Shown in pieces: positions 1-10,882 of a DNA stretch of 64,000 nt. Where the stretch lies: positions 1 through 64,000 of the forward strand of contig VGEP01000021.1 in assembly GCA_016869215.1 (NCBI GenBank), written 5' to 3'. The position numbers were made by a program, and so were the translations under genes. Under the pieces are notes generated by a model. The model worked only from the letters and a program-made list of their open reading frames with translations. It searched no databases and was not told where the DNA came from. This DNA comes from Alphaproteobacteria bacterium. GTDB taxonomy: Bacteria > Pseudomonadota > Alphaproteobacteria > Rhizobiales > Xanthobacteraceae. How positions within the stretch are numbered: position 1 is the stretch's first letter; every line of letters starts with the position of its first letter.

Positions 1-1
1 G

Positions 2-763
2 CGCATGTCCGCGGCCCCGGCCGGCGCCGCACCGCCGGCCGCGCCACCCCGAACCGGCGTGCCTGTTGCGCCCCCGCCGCCGGGCCGCCGATCGGACGTG
101 TTCGATCCCGCGCAGAACCCCAATGCACCGGGAGCGCCGCGCACGCTCGGCGGACTCCCTGGCGATCCGCCGCAGGTCGTGACCGCCGATCCGCCGGTCG
201 GCGCACCGGGCGGCCGCGGTGCGGGTCAGCCGCTCGATCTATCGACGCTGGCCACAGGGCAGCCGCAGCAGGCACCGGGCGCACAGTCTCAACAGACTGC
301 GGCTGCGGGCACGTTGCCGCCGCCGCCGTCGCGCAATCTCAGCGCCACCGGCGCGGTGCCGGCGGTCGCGCCGCCTTCCGACACGCCGAAAGATCATTAC
401 GACCTCGCTTACGGCTATGTGCTGCGCAAGGACTACGCGCTGGCGGAGCAGTCGTTCGAAGGCTTCCTCGCCAAGTTCCCGAGCGACCGCCGCGCTGGCG
501 ACGCGCGCTACTGGCTCGGCGAGAGCCTGTTCCAGCGCCAGCGCTACGACCAGGCGGCCTCGACCTTCCTCGATCTCTCCACCAAGCACGGCAGCCATCC
601 CAGAGCGCCCGACGCACTGTTGCGGCTTGGCCAGTCGCTGGCCGCGCTCAAGCAGACCGAGATGGCCTGCGCAACCTTCGCCGAGATCGCCCGCAAGTAT
701 CCGCGCGCGTCCAACAGCGTGAAGCAGGGCGTGGAGCGGGAACAGAAGCGTGTCCGCTGTTGA
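2..763 (+). CDS. cpoB: Cell division coordinator CpoB / YbgF (Tol-Pal associated), 5'-partial
   Basis: C-terminal part of the periplasmic TPR protein that follows pal in the Tol-Pal cluster and links outer-membrane constriction with septal peptidoglycan synthesis. The visible 253 codons begin in a Pro/Ala-rich low-complexity stretch (about the first 120 residues), followed by three TPR-like repeats (from DHYDLAYGYVLRKDYALAEQ through RAGDARYWLGESLFQRQRYD to HPRAPDALLRLGQSLAALKQ). The protein ends with the usual SNSVKQGVEREQKRVRC tail. The reading frame is open to the window edge, so the signal peptide and coiled coil are probably outside. Its last 14 bases overlap the tilS start, the arrangement commonly seen in alphaproteobacteria, which suggests translational coupling. 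Family assignment is firm; the upstream extent is not visible. Confidence 0.9.
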   Translation, partial: RMSAAPAGAAPPAAPPRTGVPVAPPPPGRRSDVFDPAQNPNAPGAPRTLGGLPGDPPQVVTADPPVGAPGGRGAGQPLDLSTLATGQPQQAPGAQSQQTAAAGTLPPPPSRNLSATGAVPAVAPPSDTPKDHYDLAYGYVLRKDYALAEQSFEGFLAKFPSDRRAGDARYWLGESLFQRQRYDQAASTFLDLSTKHGSHPRAPDALLRLGQSLAALKQTEMACATFAEIARKYPRASNSVKQGVEREQKRVRC

Positions 764-1796
764 GGAAACGCCGGTTTCCGCTGCCGAAGCGCAGGCGCTG
801 TTTGGTGCTCTTTCTGAATTTCCGGCCCTGATCCTAGCCGTCTCCGGCGGCCCCGATTCCACGGCGCTGCTGTGGCTCGCAGCACGCTGGTGCAAGTCGC
901 TCAAGACGCCGCCGAAGCTTGTTGCCGTCACCGTCGATCACGGGCTGCGGCCGGAATCGAAGGCGGAAGCGCTGGCGGTCAAGCGGCTGGCGCGCAAGCT
1001 CGGCGTCGAGCACCGGACGCTGCGCTGGGCCGGCCGCAAGCCAAAATCCGGCGTTCAAGAGGCGGCGCGGCAGGCGCGCTACCGGTTGCTGGCCAGTGCC
1101 GCCCAAAAGGCCGGTGCAGGTTGTGTCGTCACGGCCCACACCATGGACGACCAGGCCGAAACGGTGCTGTTCCGAATGGCGCGCGGCAGCGGCCTGTCGG
1201 GTCTGTCCGGTATGAGCCATGCCGCGCCGCTGCCGGTCGCCGAGGGCAGGGGACTGCTGCTGGTTCGGCCGCTGCTCGGCGTCGCAAAGGCGCGCCTGAC
1301 GGCGACACTGAAGGCCGCCAAGGTGTCTTACGCGGACGATCCGTCGAACCGCGATCCGCGTTTTACGCGGCCGAGACTGCGCGAGTTGATGCCCGCATTG
1401 GCACGCGAAGGGTTGACCGCCGAACGCCTCGCCAGGCTGGCGCGGCGGGTGGAGCGCATGGATTTGGCCTTGGCTGTGGTGATCGACGCCGCAGGCGAGC
1501 AAGTCGCGCCTGGCGGATGGCGGAAGGGCGGGCCGGTGACGTTCGACGCCTGCGCCTACTTCGTCCTGCCCGAAGAGATCGCCCTGCGGCTCCTGCTGAG
1601 GGCGGTCGAGGCCGCCGGAGACGAGGGCCCGGTCGAACTCGGCAAGCTGGAAACGCTCCATGCCGCCATTCGGGCGAGCGGGACGCGCTGCCGTTTTCGC
1701 CGCACGCTGGCCGGCGCGATGATCACAATCGACGGGCCCAAAATGACGGTGGAACGCGCCCCCGCCCGCCGGTCCCGCGCCCCGAAACGGCCTTAA
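750..1796 (+). CDS. tilS: tRNA(Ile)-lysidine synthetase TilS
   Basis: ATP-dependent enzyme that converts C34 of the tRNA-Ile CAU anticodon to lysidine, so that the tRNA reads AUA and accepts isoleucine. The 348-residue protein carries the PP-loop SGGPDS (residues 32-37) in the N-type ATP pyrophosphatase domain. It also has the conserved VDHGLRPES and TAHTMDDQAETVLFR stretches and the DPSNRDPRFTRPRLR segment typical of TilS. It lacks a long C-terminal extension, as is usual for short alphaproteobacterial forms. The start is a GTG overlapping the cpoB stop region by 14 bp. It is essential and cytoplasmic in most bacteria (family knowledge). Confidence 0.95.
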   Translation: MSAVEETPVSAAEAQALFGALSEFPALILAVSGGPDSTALLWLAARWCKSLKTPPKLVAVTVDHGLRPESKAEALAVKRLARKLGVEHRTLRWAGRKPKSGVQEAARQARYRLLASAAQKAGAGCVVTAHTMDDQAETVLFRMARGSGLSGLSGMSHAAPLPVAEGRGLLLVRPLLGVAKARLTATLKAAKVSYADDPSNRDPRFTRPRLRELMPALAREGLTAERLARLARRVERMDLALAVVIDAAGEQVAPGGWRKGGPVTFDACAYFVLPEEIALRLLLRAVEAAGDEGPVELGKLETLHAAIRASGTRCRFRRTLAGAMITIDGPKMTVERAPARRSRAPKRP

Positions 1797-1868
1797 CCAA
1801 GCGCCAAGGTGACCCCGGTAGGCTCTCCGGGCGACCGTCGGGCGGGGTAGAATGCATTCGGATTCGCC

Positions 1869-1941
1869 AGTGTCCCGGACCCGCAGTCCGCATGAGCGCT
1901 CGGCTAGCGCTTTTGCGAACTTCGCGTCCAAAAGGGACACT
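1869..1941. repeat. Intergenic inverted repeat with AGTGTCCC / GGGACACT ends
   Basis: The 366-bp gap between tilS and ftsH contains no credible gene. It holds two inverted-repeat structures. The first has 8-bp perfect arms at 1869-1876 and 1934-1941, with further partly complementary sequence inside. The composition and form resemble the short interspersed palindromic elements of Bradyrhizobium-type genomes, which I recognise only by style. No copy with the same arms was noticed elsewhere in the window. Confidence 0.5.
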
Positions 1942-1973
1942 AGAATCATAGAGTTGCTAGTGTCGCTTTGGTT

Positions 1974-2018
1974 CGGAAGTTCGCTCCCGAGCAAGCTGAG
2001 AACGGGGGCGAACTTCCG
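1974..2018. repeat. Hairpin upstream of ftsH (11-bp perfect arms)
   Basis: CGGAAGTTCGC at 1974-1984 is perfectly complementary to GCGAACTTCCG at 2008-2018, with a 23-nt loop. It lies about 145 bp before the ftsH start. It has no T-run, so it is not a classical terminator. It may be an RNA structure in the ftsH leader or an interspersed palindrome. Confidence 0.5.
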
Positions 2019-2163
2019 AGCCGCGATACCAGCCTTTCCGGAACTTGGTTCCCTTGGCAGGGGGCGTCTGCGGACCTACATTGCCGGTCGAATGTCGAAC
2101 TGCCCCGATCTGTGACACAACGGGCGCGCGGCGGGGCCGCCGGCGCACCATGAAAGTTCTGGG

Positions 2164-4092
<1,929 letters not shown>

Positions 4093-4116
4093 CGGTCCCG
4101 CACGATCGCGATTTTG

Positions 4117-4148
4117 GCGCCCGCCGCGAGGCGGGCGCTTTCACTTTT
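4117..4148 (+). terminator. Rho-independent terminator of ftsH
   Basis: A 9-bp GC stem (GCGCCCGCC at 4117-4125, GGCGGGCGC at 4130-4138) with a GCGA loop is followed by TTTCACTTTT. It lies 25 bp downstream of the ftsH stop and upstream of the natural end of the convergent TPR gene. Confidence 0.85.
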
Positions 4149-5985
4149 GTCGGCCTACGGCTTCTGGCCCAGCTCCGTGAGGCCCCCTCGGCTGCGGCTC
4201 TCGTCTCCGCGTCGGGCCTGAGCTCCAGGGCCTTGCGATAGTCCGCGATCGCGTCCGCGCGGCGGTTGAGCTTCCTGAAGACATCGCCACGGACGCGGTG
4301 GCGCGAGGCGCTCACCGCCGTCCGGATGGCTTCGTCGGCATCGCCGAGCGCGCCGGTCGCGTCGCCCTTGGCGAGCTTTGCCCGCGCCCGCGTCTCGTAG
4401 GCCGCGGCATAGCGCGGGCTCAATCTGATCGCCTCGTCGGCATCGGCGATGGCGCGGTCGTGATCGGCCTTGCGCAGCCACGCGGAGGCGCGGTTGCCAT
4501 AGGCCCCCGCCGCCTTCGGATTGAGCGAGATCGCCTGCGAGTAGTCCGCGATGGCACGGTCGGTATCGCCTTTTTGTTCCCACGCATAGCCGCGATTGGA
4601 GATTGCGATGACATATTTCGGATCGAGCCGCACCGCCTCGGTGAAATCGGCGATGGCGCGGTCATAGTCGCCCTTCCTGCGCTGGACCACGCCGCGGATG
4701 TTGAACGCCGTGGCGTCGCCCGCGTTGAGGCGGATCGCCTCGTTGAGGTCGGCGATGGCACGGTCGAAATCGCCCTTGTCGTCCCAGGTGTCGCCGCGAT
4801 TGCGCCGGGCGAGGGCGTATTTCGGATCGAGCCGGATCGCCTCGTCAAAATCGGCGATGGCCTGGTCGTACTCGCGCTTGAGCTTCCGGACGAAGCCGCG
4901 GTTGTTGAATGCAATGGCAAGTTTCGGGTCGATACGGATTGCCGCGTTGAAGTCGGCGATGGCGCGGTCGTACTCGCCTTTTTTGCGCAGCACGTGACCG
5001 CGGATGTTGTAGACCGGCGCGCTGGACGGATCGAGCCGGATCGACTCGTTGAGGTCGGAGAGCGCGCGGTCGAGGTCGCCCTTGTCGTCCCAGGCGTCGC
5101 CACGGTTGCGCCAGGCAAGCGCGTATTGCGGGTTGATGCGGATCGCCTCGTCGAAATCCGCAATCGCCCGATCGTATTCGCGCTTGTCCTTCCACGTGAT
5201 GCCCCGGTTGTTGTAGGCGTGCCCGTGGTTGGGATTGAGCTTGATCGCTTCGCTGTAGTCCGAAATCGCGCGGTCGAGGTCGTTCTTCCGGCGCCAGATG
5301 TTGCCGCGATTGTACCAGGCGTGCACGTACTTGCGGTCGAGCCGGAGCGCCTGATCGCAGTCTGTCATCGCGCGGTCGAAATCGTTCTTCGCCATGTAGG
5401 TGCGGCAGCGATTGTTGTACGAGTGAACGTCCTTGGCGTTGAGCTGGATGGCCCGGTCGCAGTACCCCATCGCGCGGTCCGGATCGCCCTTGTCGTTCCA
5501 GACGCTGCAAAGGTTGGTTTGGGGCGGCCCGTAGCTTGCATCAGTCCGGATCGACGACTCGTAATCCGAGATGGCGCGATCGGTGTCGCCCTTGGCGCCG
5601 AACGAGACGCCGCGGTTGTAGAACAGGATCGCGAGATTGCGTCCTTTGTGCTTTCCGCCGGTGATGGCGCGGGTGCATCCCGCGATGGAACGATCGGAGC
5701 TGATCTTGGTGCTCGCGCAGTCTTTGAAATCGTCGGCAAGGGCGGGGCATCCTGCCGCGAGCGTCGCGAACAGGATGGCGGGGATGCGAAGCACGCGCGT
5801 CATGACGGGGCCTTCGGCAAATATCGTACAGCACGTTGTCCCAATGTCGGCGGCCTGGCGGCGCGCGCAGACTTCAATGCTGCGGGACGTATGGTAGGTT
5901 CGTTGCCGGGGAGGGGCAACGGGGATGCCATGCGGAATTCGCGCAGCGCCTGGCCCCGATCCTAAGGGCAGGCAGACCCAGGCCC

Positions 5986-6606
5986 ATGCCGCTGTGCAAC
6001 CGCGTTACGCCTTTTGGTGAACTCGTCGCCTCGCCCGCGCGCGGCTTGTTCATGGGCAACCGCGGCGGGCGCATCCATGACGCCGTGCGCGCGCTTGGCG
6101 CCCGCCGCTGGACGTCGAAGCAATGGATCTGCTGCCGGCTCAAGTTCAACGGGCGCCGCCGCAAGGTCTGGGGCGACGGCTACACCGAGCTGTTTTTCCT
6201 CGACGAGGTGAGCGCGCTCGCCGCCGGGCACCGTCCCTGCTTCGAATGCCGCAGAAAGGACGCGGAAGCCTTTGCGTCGTGCTGGCAACGGGCGCAGGAC
6301 ATGGGCGTGCGCCCGCGTGCCGCGGCGATGGACGATGTGCTGCACGCGGAAAGGCTCAACGGCCGGAGCAAGCGGACGCATTTGCAGACTCTGGACCATC
6401 TGCCAGACGGCGCATTCGTCGCGCTCGACGGCGAGGCATTTGCCTTGCACGACAACAGGCTGCTGCGCTGGACGCCTGCGGGCTACGCCGGATCGCACCG
6501 TACGCCGCGCACCCAGGCAGTCGATGTGCTGACGCCGCCTTCAATCCTCGCCGTGCTGGCGGCCGGCTACCGCCCGCACTGGCATCCGAGCGCCCAGTGC
6601 GGGTGA
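5986..6606 (+). CDS. Conserved uncharacterised protein with CxxC motif
   Basis: 206 residues from the ATG at 5986. I preferred this to the in-frame start at 5836 because the upstream 50 residues look non-coding while CNRVTPFGELVA starts the conserved part. I recognise it as a conserved hypothetical family of proteobacteria but know of no assigned function. Visible features are an Arg/Gly-rich N-terminal part (ARGLFMGNRGGRIHD, then RRWTSKQWICCRLKFNGRRR), a TELFFLDEVSALAAGHRPC segment, and a CFEC motif whose surroundings (GHRPCFECRR) resemble the second zinc CxxC of the Ada metal-binding domain. A Zn site is inference. It is not obviously in an operon. Confidence 0.75.
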   Translation: MPLCNRVTPFGELVASPARGLFMGNRGGRIHDAVRALGARRWTSKQWICCRLKFNGRRRKVWGDGYTELFFLDEVSALAAGHRPCFECRRKDAEAFASCWQRAQDMGVRPRAAAMDDVLHAERLNGRSKRTHLQTLDHLPDGAFVALDGEAFALHDNRLLRWTPAGYAGSHRTPRTQAVDVLTPPSILAVLAAGYRPHWHPSAQCG

Positions 6607-6685
6607 CGATCCCTGGCTCCGCTGCCGGCCCTGACGCTCTATAATGTGCGCGGCTGCTGCCGTTCCAGCCGCAGAAGGAGCCGCC

Positions 6686-7324
6686 ATGCACGTGCCCGAT
6701 CATTTCCGCGTCGAGGATATCGGCGAGATGCACGCGCTGATGCACGCGCGGCCCTTTGCGACGCTGGTTTCGTCGGGTTCGCTCGGACTTTACGCAACGC
6801 ATCTGCCGACGGTGCTGAAGGACGAAGGCGCGCACGGCGTTGTCGAGTGCCACCTCGCGCGCGCCAATCGGCACTGGCGCGACCTTGCCGAAGGCGGCGA
6901 GGCGCTGATGATCTTCCAGGGGGCGGACGGCTACATCACGCCCAACTGGTATCCATCGAAGGCGCAGCACGGCAAGGTCGTGCCGACGTGGAACTACGCC
7001 GTGGTCCACGCCTATGGCCGCCCCGAAGTCGTGCAGGACAAGGACTGGCTGCGCCGCCACGTCGGCGAACTCTCCGACCGGCAGGAGAAGTCCGAAGCCG
7101 CGCCCTGGGCGGTCTCCGATGCGCCGGACAGCTACATCGACGTGATGCTGCGCGGCATCGTCGGCTTTCGCTTCGTCATCGCAAGGCTCGAAGGCAAGTG
7201 GAAGATGAGCCAGAACCGCGAAATGCAGGACCGCCACGGTGTGGTCGCTGGGTTGAACGCGCGGGCGGACGGCGACGATCTTGAGATTGCAGAGGCCGTG
7301 GCGCGAAGGATTCCGCCCAAGTAG
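6686..7324 (+). CDS. FMN-binding negative transcriptional regulator, PaiB family
   Basis: 212 residues from an ATG at 6686 with a good Shine-Dalgarno sequence (AGAAGGAG, 6673-6680). The N-terminus MHVPDHFRVEDIGEMHALM and the motif GYITPNWYPSK, followed by VPTWNYAVVHAYG, are hallmarks of the PaiB/FMN-binding split-barrel family. Bacillus PaiB represses sporulation and protease genes; in proteobacteria the role is mostly unproven and may be flavin- or heme-related redox. The stop abuts the convergent RraA-like gene without a gap. Confidence 0.88.
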   Translation: MHVPDHFRVEDIGEMHALMHARPFATLVSSGSLGLYATHLPTVLKDEGAHGVVECHLARANRHWRDLAEGGEALMIFQGADGYITPNWYPSKAQHGKVVPTWNYAVVHAYGRPEVVQDKDWLRRHVGELSDRQEKSEAAPWAVSDAPDSYIDVMLRGIVGFRFVIARLEGKWKMSQNREMQDRHGVVAGLNARADGDDLEIAEAVARRIPPK

Positions 7325-8011
7325 CTAGCCCTTCATCGCCGCTTTGATTGCCTCGACGCCCTTGCCGGATTTCGCCGCCGCGATGATCCGTGCCTCGGTC
7401 GCGGCGAGCTTCTCCGACGCGGCCTTCATGCCCTCGATGGTCTCGACCGGCACGATCACCGCGCCGTGGCGGTCGGCGTGGATCAGGTCGCCGCTTCGCA
7501 CCGCCATGCCGTGGATGTTCACGTTCACGCCGTAGTCGGCGACGTGCACGAAGGCGTGCGAGGGTGCGATCGATCCGGCCAGCATCTGGAAGCCCGGCGC
7601 GACCTGCGGGATGTCGCGGATCGAGCCGTTGGTGATGGTGCCCAGGCACCCGAGCGCCTGATGCACGTTGGTCTGCACCTCGCCCCAGAACGCGCCGAAG
7701 CCCACGATCTCGTCGATGTCGTGGATCACCACGATGGACGGCTGCGGGGCAGCCGCGATGTAGTCGAGATAGTCGAGCCGCTTGGCCATGTAGCCCGCCT
7801 CGCCGAGCGGAACGCGATCCTGCGCGCGCATGGTTGCGGTCTTGGCGAAGCCGACCATCGGCGGCAGGTCGGGGAACGGGCAATGCAGGTGCCGCACCGT
7901 GTAGCCGAAGCCGCGCCGCTCCGGCGCCACGACTTCGAGCAGATTGCAGACGGTGGGCGTGTCGATGGAGCGCAAGAATTCGAATTGGGCAGGCGTCGGC
8001 ATGGCGGCCAT
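7325..8011 (-). CDS. RraA-family protein (aldolase / dimethylmenaquinone methyltransferase-like)
   Basis: 228 residues with the RraA fold signature GALGCLGTITNGSIRDI-like segment (here QALGCLGTITNGSIRDIPQV) and HADRHGAVIVPVE. Proteins of this family are either 4-hydroxy-4-methyl-2-oxoglutarate / oxaloacetate-type lyases or inhibitors of RNase E. The conserved R-D pair (SIRD) is the substrate/metal region of the aldolase group, so an enzymatic role is more likely than RNase inhibition. The ATG at 8011 is preceded by GGGGGAACGCA. It is a single gene with no catabolic operon attached. Confidence 0.85.
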   Translation of the reverse strand: MAAMPTPAQFEFLRSIDTPTVCNLLEVVAPERRGFGYTVRHLHCPFPDLPPMVGFAKTATMRAQDRVPLGEAGYMAKRLDYLDYIAAAPQPSIVVIHDIDEIVGFGAFWGEVQTNVHQALGCLGTITNGSIRDIPQVAPGFQMLAGSIAPSHAFVHVADYGVNVNIHGMAVRSGDLIHADRHGAVIVPVETIEGMKAASEKLAATEARIIAAAKSGKGVEAIKAAMKG

Positions 8012-8184
8012 TGCGTTCCCCCAGGGTCAGTGCGCGTCGCAAGGCGCGACATGCTTCGGGTTTCATGCTTGCGATTTAGGGGCGGCGGAAGTCAATATCC
8101 CGGGGCCGGTTCGATCGCGTCATGGCCGGCCGTTCGAACGGGCGGCCTGGCTTCCTGGTGACAAAAGACCGCAGTGCCGGGAAA

Positions 8185-9384
8185 ATGAAGTTGGATAGGC
8201 TCTTGTCCGTTGCCAGAAGATGTGGAGCCAAAATGCCCATCGATCATATCCGGCGACCGGTGCTGGCTCGGGTGACGACAGCCGCAGCGATTGTTGCGAT
8301 GTCGTGCTGCGCGGCCTGGGGACATCACATCGATAAGAACTCCAAGCCGTCGCCACCCATGGAATTCTATGCCGCCGAAGCGGCGACGTTGCGCAGTGGC
8401 TTTGACGTCGCGGCGGGCGCCATCCGGGGCGTGGTCGAAACGGCGAAGCTCTGGCCGGCCGGAACGACCATCGACGCCTGTTTCTACGACGGGGATCATC
8501 GGCTAAAGGACTTCTTTGCGCGCACGTCACGAGATTGGCTGAAAGGCACGTCGCTCAAGATCAACTTCGGTGAGGCGGTGGGTTTCCGCAATTGCGCGAA
8601 CAACAGGTCCGACGACATCCGTATCAGTTTTGCGCAAGCGGGAAACTGGTCTTACGTGGGGGTCGACAGCATTCACCCGGATATTCTCCAAAGGGGTGCT
8701 TCGCTGAATGTCGGGACGGGCGGACGGCCGTTCAACCGCGTGAACCTGAAGTGGTTGAGGGAAGTGACCCTGCACGAGATGGGTCATGCGCTGGGCCTGC
8801 AGCACGAGCACCAAAGCCCGGAATCCGGGTGTGAGCGCGAGTTCGACTGGCCGAGAGTGATTTCCCACGGCCGCACGACCTGGGGCTGGGACGAGGACAA
8901 GATACGCTTTAATTTTTCCGCGCTGGTGGCGGGAGAGCGCCTGCGTACGACGCCTTACGACCGCGAGTCGATCATGCACTACGCGCTTCCTGCGTGGATG
9001 TTCAGAAGAGGGGTAAAATCTCGCTGCTTCGTTACGCAGCGGCACGACCTTTCCCGGCTGGATCGCATTGCAATCAGGGAAGCCTATCCCGTGCAAGTCG
9101 CGCGGCAGTCCGAAGAGCTGCAGCGGCGCGCCGGCATCGCCGGCGCTGCGCTCGCAAAATTGAATCCCACGCCGGATCAGCTCGGTACGATGGGCGGGCG
9201 GATTGCGGCTTCGCTCCGCTACGTGAAGCGCGATCTGAAGCTGCAAATCCCGATCAAGGCGACCCGTTCCATGGGACCGATGCGGCCGTGCGCCGGGACC
9301 GGCATGGGCTTGGAGGGTGCGGCGCACGTAAGTTGCGGCGTTGCCGCCGACGGCTCCAGCTTGTCAGTCGAGGTGAAGCGCTAG
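8185..9384 (+). CDS. Secreted M12-type (astacin-like) zinc metalloprotease
   Basis: About 399 residues from ATG 8185 (or 383 from ATG 8233, which gives a more typical signal peptide; RRPVLARVTTAAAIVAM precedes a likely cleavage near AWGHH). The zinc motif HEMGHALGLQHEH (first His about residue 197) is followed by GCEREFDW. The Met-turn SIMHYALPAWMF lies about 65 residues downstream, the arrangement of bacterial M12/astacin-like peptidases. The C-terminal about 100 residues have no recognised domain. It ends 17 bp before the start of a caspase-like gene on the same strand, so the two protease genes may be co-transcribed. Substrate unknown. Confidence 0.85.
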   Translation: MKLDRLLSVARRCGAKMPIDHIRRPVLARVTTAAAIVAMSCCAAWGHHIDKNSKPSPPMEFYAAEAATLRSGFDVAAGAIRGVVETAKLWPAGTTIDACFYDGDHRLKDFFARTSRDWLKGTSLKINFGEAVGFRNCANNRSDDIRISFAQAGNWSYVGVDSIHPDILQRGASLNVGTGGRPFNRVNLKWLREVTLHEMGHALGLQHEHQSPESGCEREFDWPRVISHGRTTWGWDEDKIRFNFSALVAGERLRTTPYDRESIMHYALPAWMFRRGVKSRCFVTQRHDLSRLDRIAIREAYPVQVARQSEELQRRAGIAGAALAKLNPTPDQLGTMGGRIAASLRYVKRDLKLQIPIKATRSMGPMRPCAGTGMGLEGAAHVSCGVAADGSSLSVEVKR

Positions 9385-9401
9385 TCCGGATGGGACGATC
9401 G

Positions 9402-10744
9402 ATGCGCATGTCGTTCGCAGGATGGCTGTCGCGATGCGGTGTGGCGATCGCTTTGGCGGTTTGCGCCGCGGCCCCGGCGATGGCCGAAAAGAGGGTTGCG
9501 CTCGTCGTCGGCAATCTGTCGTACCGCCACGTGGCCCCGCTCGCCAATCCGGGCAACGACGCCAAGCTGATCGCCGAGACTCTGTCCGCAACGGGATTCC
9601 GGCTCATCGGCGGGGGGGGGCGGCGCTGGACCTGGACAAGGCGCAGTTCGATCTTCTGGTTCAGGAGTTTGGCCGTGAAATCGTCGGAGCTGACGTCGCA
9701 CTCTTCTACTACGCGGGTCACGGCGTGCAGTTGCGCGGTTCAAACTATCTCGTACCGGTGAATGCCAATCCCGTCCGCGAGGCCGACGTGGATTTTCAGA
9801 TGCTCGACGCGTCGCTGGTCCTGAGGCAGATGGACGGCGCCGGGACCAAGCTGAACATCGTGATCCTCGACGCCTGCCGGAACAATCCGTTCGGCAGCCG
9901 GAACCTCCGCATGATGCAGCGCGGCCTTGCCCAGATGCAGGCCCCCGAGGGGACGCTGATTTCCTATGCGACGCAGCCCGGCAATGTTGCGCTCGACGGC
10001 GTCGACGGCAACAGTCCCTATGCCGCGGCGCTGGTGTCGGCCATCCGGAAACCGGACCTCGATATTTTCCGGACTTTCAACGAGGTCGGCCTTGAAGTGA
10101 AACGCCTGACCGGCGGCGAACAGCAGCCTTGGGTTTCGGCGTCTCCGATCGCCGGCACCTTCCACTTCACGAAAGGCGGTTCGGTTTCGCCGCAGCCGCT
10201 GGTGTCGGCCGTCGCAATCCCCGCCGTCCCGGCGACCGCAGTCGTTCCCGCGCCGGAAGAGGCCCGGACGCTCATTGCGGCCGGCGAAATGCAACGGCTG
10301 CGCGAGATCGCAGCCCGTAAGCGGTTGCCGTTGGCGGACTTCGACGTCGATGCCGCGGCCGGCCGCTTGCCCGAAGCGCAACGCCGGTTTGTCGGGGTGT
10401 GGATCAGCAACTATGGATTCAACCGGATCGGCCGGCAGGCCATGATCGTCGTTCACCGCGTCGATCCTGGCGGCCGCGTGGAAGGCATCTTCTCGTGGGG
10501 GCCGCCGACGCCCAAAATGCCGCCCGAAATGCAAAAGCGTCCCGCGGGCTTCTCGCCGCTGGAGGGCAAGCTCTCGGGCAATCAAATCGTGTTCAATCAT
10601 ACGAATTTTGTGCTGACGGTGACGTTGAACGCCGACAACACGATGACGATTGAAAACCGGCTTCGGAGCGGGCAAGTCGGCTTGACGGTTGGCGCGCCGG
10701 TCTGGCAGTTGTCGTCGGCCATGGCTGCTGGCGCGAGGAAATGA
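9402..10744 (+). pseudogene. Caspase-family (C14) protease, frameshifted at a G9 tract
   Basis: The N-terminus (MRMSFAGWLSRCGVAIALAV, signal peptide, then KRVALVVGNLSYRHVAPLANP) is in one frame. From about 9620 the protein continues in another frame with LDLDKAQFDLLVQEFG, the catalytic His motif YYAGHG and the catalytic Cys motif ILDACRNNPF. The break is in a run of nine G at 9612-9620; seven or ten G would restore one ORF of about 447 residues. The p20 caspase domain is followed by a C-terminal domain of about 110 residues (FVGVWISNYGFNRIGRQAM onward) that I do not recognise. Metacaspase-like proteins of this kind are secreted or periplasmic. Whether it is truly inactive, phase-variable or a sequencing error cannot be told here. 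Confidence 0.85.
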
Positions 10745-10882
10745 CGCCGCGTTTCTACATCCGGTTCGTTCTCTCGGTCTTGATGCGCGGAGTTTGAGAT
10801 CCCGTGGACCTGGCACGGGGTTGTCGCGCCGGAGCCGCTCGGATAGGACAGCGGCCATTCGGATCGCGGGCCGCATCGCCAT

